The translations under genes were made by a program, and so were the position numbers. 64,000 bases of DNA from NCBI RefSeq assembly GCF_041296385.1, contig NW_027183516.1, positions 186,001-250,000 on the forward strand, in the 5' to 3' direction. This DNA comes from Aphelocoma coerulescens (lineage: Eukaryota; Chordata; Aves; Passeriformes; Corvidae). A model generated the notes under the pieces. It did not search any database. It saw only the letters and a program-made list of their open reading frames with translations, and was not told where the DNA came from. The stretch's first letter is position 1. Every line of letters begins with the position of its first letter. Below are positions 1 through 10,900 of the stretch, in pieces.

Positions 1-73
1 GCCCCCCCCGACCCCCTTGACCCCCTCCGTGACCCCCCCACTCACCTCTGCCCCCCTCCCACACCCCCCGCAG

Positions 74-3000
74 CCCCTCCGTGTCCTGGGGGTCCGGGCC
101 CACCCCGGCACCCACAAGAAGCAGATCCTGCTGGACCTCAACATCAGGTGAGCGGCCGGAGCCACCGGTGAGGTGACAGCGCCAGGTCTCAGCCTCCTGG
201 GTGCCCCCCCCCGGCGCTGTGGGGGGAGGGGGTCCGGGGGGGCCGCGGTGACACCCCCACCCTCATCTCGTGTCCCCTCAGCTACGTCGGTGACGTCCAG
301 ATCGACGTGGAGGTGAAGAAGTTCTTCTGCAAGGCGGGGGTGAAGGGGATGCAGGTGAGGGGGGCTTTGGGGGGGGGGTCTGGGAATGACTCTGGGGGGG
401 TCGTATCTCATCTTAAACCACCTCCCCTTCCCCCCCCCCAGCTCCACGGGATGCTCCGGATCATCCTGGAGCCCCTCCTGGGGGACGTGCCCATCGTGGG
501 GGCCCTCACCATGTTCTTCATCCGCCGCCCCGTGAGTTTGTCCCCGTGTCCGTCCGTCCGTCCCCCCCCTGCCCCTGGTAACCCCGGACCCCCCCTCCGG
601 ACACACCGGGGGTCTTCCTCCCCCCAAAAAAAAACACCCGGAAGCCCCCCAGGACACACCAGGGGTCCTCCCCCCCCCCCCCCCAAAAGAACACCCGGAG
701 CCCCCTCCTCTGGACACACTGGGGGTCCTCCCCCCAAAAAACCACCCAGACACCCAAGGACACACCAGGGGTCCTCCCCCCCCCAAAAGAGCACCCGGAC
801 CCCCCCCCCCCAGGACATACCGGGGGTCCCTGCCCCCCAAAGAGCACCCAGACCCCTCCTCCCCAGGACACACCAGGGGTCCTCCCCCCAAAAAAACCAC
901 CTGGAAGCCCCCCAGGACACACCGGGGTTCTCCCCCCCCAAAGAACACCCGGACCCCCCCTCCCCAGGACACACTGGGGGTCCTCCCCCCCTCCCCAAAA
1001 AGGACCGGTAACCCCGCACCCCCAAAAAAGGACCGGCAACCCCCCCCACCATCCCCAAAAAGGACCAGCAACCCTGAACCCCCCACCCCGGGACACACTG
1101 GGGGTCCTCCTCCCCCCCCAAAAACCACCCAGACGCCCCCCAAGGACACACCAGGGGTCCTGTCCCCTCCCCAAAAAGGACCTGCAACCCTGAACCCCCC
1201 CGAGGACACACCGGGGGTCCCTCCTCCCCCCACAAAAGAACATCCAGAAGTCCCCCAAGGACACACCAGGGGTGTCCCACCCCCCCCAAAAGTACCGGCA
1301 CCCCCCCCCCCACCACCACCCCAGGACACACCGGGGGTCCTCCCCCCACAAAAGAACATCCAGAAGGATGTCCCACCCCCCCCAAAAGTACCGGCACCCC
1401 CCCCTCCCTACCCCAGGACACACCGGGGGTCCCTCCCCCCGGCAAAAGAACATCCAGAAGGATGTCCCACCCCCCCCAAAAGTACCGGCACCCCCCCCTC
1501 CCTACCCCAGGACACACCGGGGGTCCTCCTCCCCCCCAAAAAACCACCCAGACGCCCCCCAAGGACACACCAGGGGTCCTCCCCCCTCCCCAAAAAGGAC
1601 CTGCAACCCTGAACCCCCCCGAGGACACACCGGGGGTCCTCCCCCCCCACAAAAGAACATCCAGAAGTCCCCCAAGGACACACCGGGGGTGTCCCACCCC
1701 CCCAAAAGTACCGGCACCCCCCCACCACCACCACCCCAGGACACACCGGGGGTCCTCCCCCCACAAAAGAACATCCAGAAGGATGTCCCACCCCCCCAAA
1801 AGTACCGGCACCCCCCCCTCCCTACCCCAGGACACACCGGGGGTCCCTCCCCCCCCACAAAAGAACATCCAAAAGTCCCCCAAGGACACACCAGGGGTGT
1901 CCCACCCCCCCCAAAAGTACCGGCACCCCCCCACGACCACCCCAGGACACACCGGGGGTCCCTCCCCCCCCACAAAAGAACATCCAGAAGTCCCCAAGGA
2001 CACACCAGGGGTGTCCCACCCCCCCAAAAGTACCGGCACCCCCCCCCCCACCACCACCCCAGGACACACCGGGGGTCCTCCCCCCACAAAAGAACATCCA
2101 GAAGGATGTCCCACCCCCCCAAAAGTACCGGCACCCCCCCACCACACCACCCCAGGACACACCGGGGGTCCCTCCCCCCCCACAAAAGAACATCCAGAAG
2201 TCCCCCAAGGACACACCAGGGGTGTCCCACCCCCCCCCAAAAGTACTGGCACACCCCCCCACCACCACCCCAGGACACACCGGGGGTCCCTCCCCCCCCC
2301 CCTTCCTCCCCCCACTCCGACCCCATCCCACCCCTTCCAGACCTTGGACATCAACTGGACGGGGATGACCAACCTGCTGGACATCCCCGGCCTCAGGTGA
2401 GCCCCACCCCTTTGCGGGGGCATCCCCGCCCTCCCTGCCCGCTCCGTGCCCCCCTCCGCGGCCCCGCCCTGACCGTGTCCGTCCCTCCCTTCCCCCCCTC
2501 CCCACCCCCCGATCCCAGCTCCATGTCGGACACGATGATCATGGACACCATCTCCTCCTACCTCGTGCTGCCCAACCGGCTCCTGGTGCCGCTGGTGCCC
2601 GACCTGCCCGAGGCCGCGCAGCTCCGCTCTCCCCTCCCGCGGGTAAAGGACGCGGGGGTGGCATCCCGAGGGTCGCCTGTCCCCCCTCTGCCACCCCTCT
2701 CGGTGACCCCCACGCCGCCCCCATCCTCAGGGCGTGGTGCGGGTGCACCTGAGGGGTGCGCGGGACCTGCGCTGCAAGGACCGGTTCATGGGGGGGCTGG
2801 TGGAGGGCAAGTCGGACCCCTACGCCGTCCTGCGCGTGGGGACGCAGGTGGCCACCAGCCGCGTCATCGACGACAACCTCAACCCCACCTGGGACGAGGT
2901 GTACGAGGTGAGGCGGCCCCCGGTTGCCCCCTTTTTCCCTTCCTTTTTCCCTTTTTCCCTTCCTTTTTCCCTTTTTTCCCCCTTTTTCCCTTCCTTTTTC

Positions 3001-4448
3001 CCTTTTTCCCCCTTTTTCCCTTCCTTTTTCCCTTTTTTCCCCCTTTTTCCCTTCCTTTTTCCCTTTCTTCCCCCTTTTTCCCTTCCTTTTTCCCTTTTTT
3101 CCCCCTTTTTCCCCTTCCTTTTTCCCTTTTTCCCTTCCTTTTTCCCTTTTTTCCCCCTTTCTCCCTTCCTTTTTTCCCTTCCTTTTTTCCTCCTCTTTCC
3201 CCCCCTTCTTCCCCTTCCTTCTCTTCCCCCATTTTCCCCCCTTTTCCCCCACTTTTCCTCCTTTTTCCCCTCCTCTTTCCCTCCTTTTCCCTCTCATTCT
3301 TCCCCCACTTTTCCACTTCTTTCCCCTCATTCTTTCCCTCCTTTCCCCTTTTTCCCCCCATTTTCCCCTGCTTTCCCTCATTCTTTTCCTCCTCTTTCCC
3401 TCCTTTTCCCTCTCATTCTTCCCCACTTTTCCACTTCTTTCCCCTCATTCTTCTCCTCCTTTCCCCTTTTTCCCCCCATTTTCCCCCTCATTCTTTCCCC
3501 TCCTCTTTCCCTCCTTTTCCCTCTCATTCTTCCCCCACTTTTCCACTTCTTTCCCCTCATTCTTTCCCTCCTTTCCCCTTTTCCCCCCATTTTTCCCCAC
3601 TTTCCCTCATTCTTTTCCTTCTCTTTCCCTCCTTTTCCCTCTCATTCTTCCCCCACTTTTCCACTTCTTTCCCCTCATTCTTCTCCTCCTTTCCCCTTTT
3701 TCCCCCCATTTTCCCCCTCATTCTTTCCCCTCCTCTTTCCCTCCTTTTCCCTCTCATTCTTCCCCCACTTTTCCACTTCTTTCCCCTCATTCGTTCCCCC
3801 CTTTCCCCTTTTCCCCCCATTTTCCCCTGCTTTCCCTCATTCTTTTCCTCCTCTTTCCCTCCTTTTCCCCCTCATTCTTCCCCCCTTCCCCCCCCGCTTC
3901 CCCTCCTTTTTCCCCCTCCCTTTTCCCCTCCTCATCTCCCCTTTTTCCCCTCATTCTTCCCCTTTTTTCTCCCCTTTCCCCCCCTTCATTCTCCCCTTCC
4001 CCCCCCTCCCCCCGGGACCATCCCCCAAACTTCAGACTCCCCCCAACATCCCCCCCCCCCGACCCCCTTCGCATCCCCAGCTGGGCCGTGGGGGACAGGG
4101 ACACACAGGGACACCCCGACCCCACCGGCTGGGACACGGGGACCCCCCCGCCGGCTTTGGGGACCCCCCCCCAAGCTGCTGCTGTCCCCCTCCCCTCGTC
4201 CCAGTTCATCGTGCACGAGGTGCCGGGCCAGGAGGTGGAGGTGGAGCTCTTCGACAAAGACCCCGACAAGGACGATCTCCTGGGCAGGTGAGGGAGGGCG
4301 GGGGGCCGCACCCCCAATTTGGGGTTGGGGGGAAGGGGTTTCTGCCTCCCCTCCCCCAATTTCCCCCCTCCCCTCCCCAAATTCCCAGCGTCTCCCATCC
4401 CCCAGGATGAAGCTGGACCTCGGGGAGGTGCTCAGAGCGCGGGTGATG
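74..4448 (+). CDS. ESYT1: Inverted second copy of ESYT1 exons 4-11
   Basis: This plus-strand copy has exons 74-147, 282-354, 442-531, 2341-2396, 2519-2642, 2731-2907, 4205-4287 and 4406-4448. The last exon is cut by the N gap after the codons for RMKLDLGEVLRARVM. Exon lengths and splice sites equal those of the minus-strand copy at 9682-5715 and the reading frame is open throughout. Introns align but differ by scattered substitutions (for example CTTTGCGGG near 2410 against CTTTACGGG on the other arm) and by repeat length: intron 6 is 1809 bp here against 1488 bp there. It encodes most of the SMP domain and all but the end of C2A. It is probably the other haplotype placed in reverse orientation; a real duplicated gene fragment cannot be excluded from sequence alone. 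Confidence 0.85.
590..2310. repeat. Minisatellite in ESYT1 intron 6, left arm
   Basis: Irregular compound array built on GGACACACCGGGGGTCC plus C-rich and CAAAAG segments. Neighbouring units are about 45-95 bp apart, with a recurrent spacing near 93 bp. It fills almost the whole 1809-bp intron. Confidence 0.85.
2924..4000. repeat. Homopyrimidine tract in ESYT1 intron 9, left arm
   Basis: More than 1 kb of almost pure C/T on the plus strand. It starts as repeats of CCCTTTTTCCCTTCCTTTTT and continues as longer CTCATTCTTTCC-type units. Purines are rare, so the duplex is homopurine-homopyrimidine with mirror symmetry in places. Confidence 0.9.
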
Positions 4449-4948
4449 NNNNNNNNNNNNNNNNNNNNNNNNNNNNNNNNNNNNNNNNNNNNNNNNNNNN
4501 NNNNNNNNNNNNNNNNNNNNNNNNNNNNNNNNNNNNNNNNNNNNNNNNNNNNNNNNNNNNNNNNNNNNNNNNNNNNNNNNNNNNNNNNNNNNNNNNNNNN
4601 NNNNNNNNNNNNNNNNNNNNNNNNNNNNNNNNNNNNNNNNNNNNNNNNNNNNNNNNNNNNNNNNNNNNNNNNNNNNNNNNNNNNNNNNNNNNNNNNNNNN
4701 NNNNNNNNNNNNNNNNNNNNNNNNNNNNNNNNNNNNNNNNNNNNNNNNNNNNNNNNNNNNNNNNNNNNNNNNNNNNNNNNNNNNNNNNNNNNNNNNNNNN
4801 NNNNNNNNNNNNNNNNNNNNNNNNNNNNNNNNNNNNNNNNNNNNNNNNNNNNNNNNNNNNNNNNNNNNNNNNNNNNNNNNNNNNNNNNNNNNNNNNNNNN
4901 NNNNNNNNNNNNNNNNNNNNNNNNNNNNNNNNNNNNNNNNNNNNNNNN
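4449..4948. other. Assembly gap, 500 N
   Basis: Exactly 500 N, which suggests a fixed-size scaffolding gap and not a measured one. Both flanking contigs end inside ESYT1: the left one in exon 11 on the plus strand, the right one in the intron after exon 15 on the minus strand. The join therefore reverses gene orientation. Confidence 0.97.
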
Positions 4949-4994
4949 GGAGGGAACAAAGGGGGGGACACGGAGCCGGGGGTTGGGGTCTCAC

Positions 4995-7900
4995 CTGGAA
5001 ATCCACGTCCTGGTTCCTGGGGTCGTGCAGGAAGAAGCGGAAAGCGTCTTCCCAGACGGGGGCCGAGGTGTTGCAGACCACCTGGGGGGCTCAGGTCAGA
5101 CCCCCACCGTGCCCCCCAACCCCCCTGAGATCCCTCCCCCCGACCCCCCCAAACCCCCTCCCACCTTGCTCTCCCTTGTGACGTCCTGCACCGAGACCTG
5201 AACCACGGGGTTGGGCTCCTTCCCCGGTTTCTTCATCTGCGCAAAAACGGGGGGTCGGGGGGGGGTCCCCACACCTCGAACCCCCCCCAGGGCAGCGCCC
5301 CGGACCCCCCCGGACCCCCTCAGACCCCCACTCACGGGCAGCCCCTCAGCCCTGTCCAGGTACACGATGAGGATGGCAGAGGACGGGGGGTCGGGTTTGG
5401 CCACGATTGTCCGGTTCCTTTCCAAAACCTGGGGGGGGGGGGGGGGCACCCCAAAAAAAAAAGGGGAGGGGGGGGTCAGTCGGGGAAGCCCCCCCAAGCA
5501 CAGCTGAGCCCCAACAAACTCATCCCACTGACCTGGTCCAGCTTGGAGGCGTCGGAGAGGAGCGAGAGCCATTCCAGGCGCAGGTGGAGCCGGCCCTGGC
5601 CCCCCTCCTGCAGCGGGAACCACTGCGGGGAGGGGGCGTCAGCGCGACCCCCACCCCCCGGAACCCCAAAAACCCACCCCCGTCCATCCCCCCCCCCCTT
5701 CCCCCAGCACCCACCTCCTCCATCACCCGCGCTCTGAGCACCTCCCCGAGGTCCAGCTTCATCCTGGGGGATGGGAGACGCTGGGAATTTGGGGAGGGGA
5801 GGGGGGAAATTGGGGGAGGGGAGGCAGAAACCCCTTCCCCCAACCCCAAATTGGGGGTGCGGGCCCCCCACCCCCCCCCCTCACCTGCCCAGGAGATCGT
5901 CCTTGTCGGGGTCTTTGTCGAAGAGCTCCACCTCCACCTCCTGGCCCGGCACCTCGTGCACGATGAACTGGGACGAGGGGAGGGGGACAGCAGCAGCTTG
6001 GGGGGGGGGGTCCCCAAAGCCGGCGGGGGGGTCCCCGTGTCCCAGCCGGTGGGGTCGGGGTGTCCCTGTGTGTCCCTGTCCCCCACGGCCCCAGCTGGGC
6101 ATGCGAAGGGGGGTCGGGGGGGGGGGGGATGTTGGGGGGGAGTCTGAAGTTTGGGGATGGTCCCGGAGGGGGGGGGGGGAAGGGGAGAATGAAGGGGGGA
6201 AAGGGGAGAAAAAAGGGGAAGAATGAGGGGGGAAAAGGGGAGATGAGGAGGGGAAAAGGGAGGGGGGAAAAAGGAGGGGAAGCGGGGGGGGAAGGGGGGA
6301 AGAATGAGGGGGAAAAGGAGGGAAAGAGGAGGAAAAGAATGAGGGAAAGCAGGGGAAAATGGGGGGGAAAAGGGGAAAGGGGGGAAAGAATGAGGGGAAA
6401 GAAGTGGAAAAGTGGGGGAAGAATGAGAGGGAAAAGGAGGGAAAGAGGAGGGGAAAGAATGAGGGGAAAATGGGGGGAAAAAGGGGAAAGGAGGAGAAGA
6501 ATGAGGGGAAAGAAGTGGAAAAGTGGGGGAAGAATGAGAGGGAAAAGGAGGGAAAGAGAAGGAAAAGAATGAGGGAAAGTGGGGAAAAATGGGGGGAAAA
6601 GGGGAAAGGAGGGAAAGAATGAGGGGAAAGAAGTGGAAAAGTGGGGGAAGAATGAGAGGGAAAAGGAGGGAAAGAGGAGGGGAAAGATTGAGGGGGATAA
6701 TGGGGGGAAAAAGGGGAAAGGAGGGAGAAGAATGAGGGGAAAGAAGTGGAAAAGTGGGGGGAAGAATGAGAGGGAAAAGGAGGGAAAGAGGAGGGGAAAA
6801 AAGGAGGAAAAGTGGGGGAAAAGGGGGGAAAATGGGGGAAGAGAAGGAAGGGGAAGAAGGGGGGGAAAGAGGAGGAAAAAAGGAAGGGAAAAAAGGAAGG
6901 GAGAAAGGGGGAAAAAAGGGAAAAAGGAAGGGAAAAAGGGAAAAAGGAAGGGGAAAAAGGGGGAAAAAAGGGAAAAAGGAAGGGAAAAAGGGGGAAGAAA
7001 GGGAAAAAGGAAGGGAAAAAGGGGGAAAAAAGGGAAAAAGGAAGGGAAAAAGGGGGGAAAAAGGGAAAAAGGAAGGGAAAAAGGGGGGAAAAAGGGAAAA
7101 AGGAAGGGAAAAAGGGAAAAAGGAAGGGAAAAAGGGGGCAACCGGGGGCCGCCTCACCTCGTACACCTCGTCCCAGGTGGGGTTGAGGTTGTCGTCGATG
7201 ACGCGGCTGGTGGCCACCTGCGTCCCCACGCGCAGGACGGCGTAGGGGTCCGACTTGCCCTCCACCAGCCCCCCCATGAACCGGTCCTTGCAGCGCAGGT
7301 CCCGCGCACCCCTCAGGTGCACCCGCACCACGCCCTGAGGATGGGGGCGGCGTGGGGGTCACCGAGAGGGGTGGCAGAGGGGGGACAGGCGACCCTCGGG
7401 ATGCCACCCCCGCGTCCTTTACCCGCGGGAGGGGAGAGCGGAGCTGCGCGGCCTCGGGCAGGTCGGGCACCAGCGGCACCAGGAGCCGGTTGGGCAGCAC
7501 GAGGTAGGAGGAGATGGTGTCCATGATCATCGTGTCCGACATGGAGCTGGGATCGGGGGGTGGGGAGGGGGGGAAGGGAGGGACGGACACGGTCAGGGCG
7601 GGGCCGCGGAGGGGGGCACGGAGCGGGCAGGGAGGGCGGGGATGCCCCCGTAAAGGGGTGGGGCTCACCTGAGGCCGGGGATGTCCAGCAGGTTGGTCAT
7701 CCCCGTCCAGTTGATGTCCAAGGTCTGGAAGGAGTGGGATGGGGTCGGAGTGGGGGGAGGAAGGGGGGGGGGAGGGACCCCCGGTGTGTCCTGGGGTGGT
7801 GGGGGGGGGTGCCGGTACTTTTGGGGGGGTGGGACACCCCTGGTGTGTCCTTGGGGGACTTCTGGATGTTCTTTTGTGGGGGGAGGACCCCCGGTGTGTC

Positions 7901-10900
7901 CTGGGGTGGTGGTGGGGGGGGGGTGCCGGTACTTTTGGGGGGGTGGGACACCCCTGGTGTGTCCTTGGGGACTTCTGGATGTTCTTTTGTGGGGGGGGAG
8001 GACCCCCGGTGTGTCCTCGGGGGGGTTCAGGGTTGCAGGTCCTTTTTGGGGAGGGGGGAGGATCCCTGGTGTGTCCTTGGGGGGCGTCTGGGTGGTTTTT
8101 TGGGGGGGAGGAGGACCCCCGGTGTGTCCTGGGGTAGGGAGGGGGGGTGCCGGTACTTTTGGGGGGGGTGGGACATCCTTCTGGATGTTCTTTTGTGGGG
8201 GGAGGACCCCCGGTGTGTCCTGGGGTGGTGGTGGTGGGGGGGTGCCGGTACTTTTGGGGGGGGTGGGACACCCCTGGTGTGTCCTTGGGGGACTTCTGGA
8301 TGTTCTTTTGTGGGGGGGGAGGGACCCCCGGTGTGTCCTGGGGTAGGGAGGGGGGGTGCCGGTACTTTTGGGGGGGTGGGACATCCTTCTGGATGTTCTT
8401 TTGTGGGGGGAGGACCCCCGGTGTGTCCTGGGGTGGTGGTGGGGGGGGGGTGCCGGTACTTTTGGGGGGGGGTGGGACACCCCTGGTGTGTCCTTGGGGG
8501 ACTTCTGGATGTTCTTTTGGGGGGGGGGAGGACCCCCGGTGTGTCCTCGGGGGGGTTCAGGGTTGCAGGTCCTTTTTGGGGAGGGGGCAGGACCCCTGGT
8601 GTGTCCTTGGGGGGCGTCTGGGTGGTTTTTGGGGGGGGAGGAGGACCCCCAGTGTGTCCCGGGGTGGGGGGTTCAGGGTTGCTGGTCCTTTTTGGGGATG
8701 GTGGGGGGGGTTGCCGGTCCTTTTTTGGGGGTGCGGGGTTACCGGTCCTTTTTGGGGAGGGGGGAGGACCCCCAGTGTGTCCTGGGGAGGGGGGGTCCGG
8801 GTGTTCTTTGGGGGGGGAGAACCCCGGTGTGTCCTGGGGGGCTTCCAGGTGGTTTTTTTGGGGGGAGGACCCCTGGTGTGTCCTGGGGAGGAGGGGTCTG
8901 GGTGCTCTTTGGGGGGCAGGGACCCCCGGTATGTCCTGGGGGGGGGGTCCGGGTGCTCTTTTGGGGGGGGGGAGGACCCCTGGTGTGTCCTTGGGTGTCT
9001 GGGTGGTTTTTTGGGGGGAGGACCCCCAGTGTGTCCAGAGGAGGGGGCTCCGGGTGTTCTTTTGGGGGGGGGGGGGAGGACCCCTGGTGTGTCCTGGGGG
9101 GCTTCCGGGTGTTTTTTTTGGGGGGAGGAAGACCCCCGGTGTGTCCGGGGGGGGGTCCGGGGTTACCAGGGGCAGGGGGGGGACGGACGGACGGACACGG
9201 GGACAAACTCACGGGGCGGCGGATGAAGAACATGGTGAGGGCCCCCACGATGGGCACGTCCCCCAGGAGGGGCTCCAGGATGATCCGGAGCATCCCGTGG
9301 AGCTGGGGGGGGGAAGGGGAGGTGGTTTAAGATGAGATACGACCCCCCCCCTCCCCCCCAGAGTCATTCCCAGACCTCCCCCCCCAAAGCCCCCCTCACC
9401 TGCATCCCCTTCACCCCCGCCTTGCAGAAGAACTTCTTCACCTCCACGTCGATCTGGACGTCACCGACGTAGCTGAGGGGACACGAGATGAGGGTGGGGG
9501 GTGTCACCGCGGCCCCCCCGGACCCCCTCCCCCCACAGCGCCGGGGGGGGGACACCCAGGAGGCTGAGACCTGGCGCTGTCACCTCACCGGTGGCTCCGG
9601 CCGCTCACCTGATGTTGAGGTCCAGCAGGATCTGCTTCTTGTGGGTGCCGGGGTGGGCCCGGACCCCCAGGACACGGAGGGGCTGCGGGGGGTTGGGGGG
9701 AGGGGGCAGAGGTGAGTGGGGGGGTCACGGAGGGGGTCAAGGGGGTCGGGGGGGGCCACCCCGAATTTACCTTCTCGCCCATGTCCACCTTGGTGAAGGT
9801 GAAGGTCTGCAGGTGGGTGTTGGAGGCGCGGATGGAAGGGGCCACGTTCTCCAGCAGCAGCTTCTCCATGTACTGCCCGAAGAACGGCCAGGCCTGCGCC
9901 AGGACCTGCCGGACACGGACAGACGGACGCTGGGGAGGGAGGGATGGACACGGGGTGGACACCGGGGATGGAGGGATGGACACTGGGAATGGAGGGATGG
10001 ACACGGGATGGACACTGGGAATGGAGGGATGGACACGGGATGGACACCGGGGATGGAGGGATGGACACGGGATGGACACTGGGGATGGAGGGATGGACAT
10101 GGGGTGGACACTGGGAATGGAGGGATGGACGTGGGATGGACAGGGAGCAGAGGGATGGGCACTGGGAATGGAGGGATGGACACTGGAGATGGAGGGATGG
10201 ACGTGGGATGGACACCGGGAATGGAGGGATGGACACCGGGGATGGAGGGATGGACATGGGATGGACACTGGGGATGGAGGGATGGACATGGGGTGGACAC
10301 TGGGAATGGAGGGATGGACGTGGGATGGACAGGGAGCAGAGGGATGGGCACTGGGAACGTAGGGATGGACACTGGAGATGGAGGGATGGACGTGGGATGG
10401 ACACAGGGGATGGACACTGGGGATGGTGGGATGGACACGGGATGGAGGGATGGACATGGGGTGGACAGGGAGCAGAGGGATGGACACTGGGAACGGAGGG
10501 ATGGACACTGGAGATGGAGGGATGGACACTGGGGATTGAGGGACGGACACGGGGTGGACAGGGAACGGAGGGATGGACACTGGGGATGGAGGGATGGGCA
10601 CTGGGAATGGAGGGATGGACACTGGAGATGGAGGGATGGACGTGGGATGGACACGGGATGGACACTGGGGATGGTGGGATGGACACCGGGGATGGAGGGA
10701 TGGACATGGGATGGACAGGGAGCAGAGGGATGGACACTGGGAACGGAGGGATGGACACTGGAGATGGAGGGATGGGCACTGGGAATGGAGGGATGGACGT
10801 GGGATGGACACTGGGAATGGACACTGGGGATGGTGGGATGGACACAGGGGATGGACACTGGAGATGGAGGGATGGACACCAGGAATGGAGGTACGGACAC

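Larger units (their letters stand above)
1..9770. repeat. Large inverted repeat centred on the gap
   Basis: The left arm 1-4448 is the reverse complement of about 5715-9750 apart from small differences and minisatellite length changes. The spacer is the N gap plus 4949-5714, which holds ESYT1 exons 12-15 and occurs once. The left arm continues beyond the window start. Confidence 0.85.

Noticed and set aside
408..2423. Long open frames on both strands across ESYT1 intron 6
   Set aside because: They consist only of translated minisatellite (Gly/Pro/Val-rich periodic peptide) between exons with good splice sites. The mirrored frame appears on the other arm.
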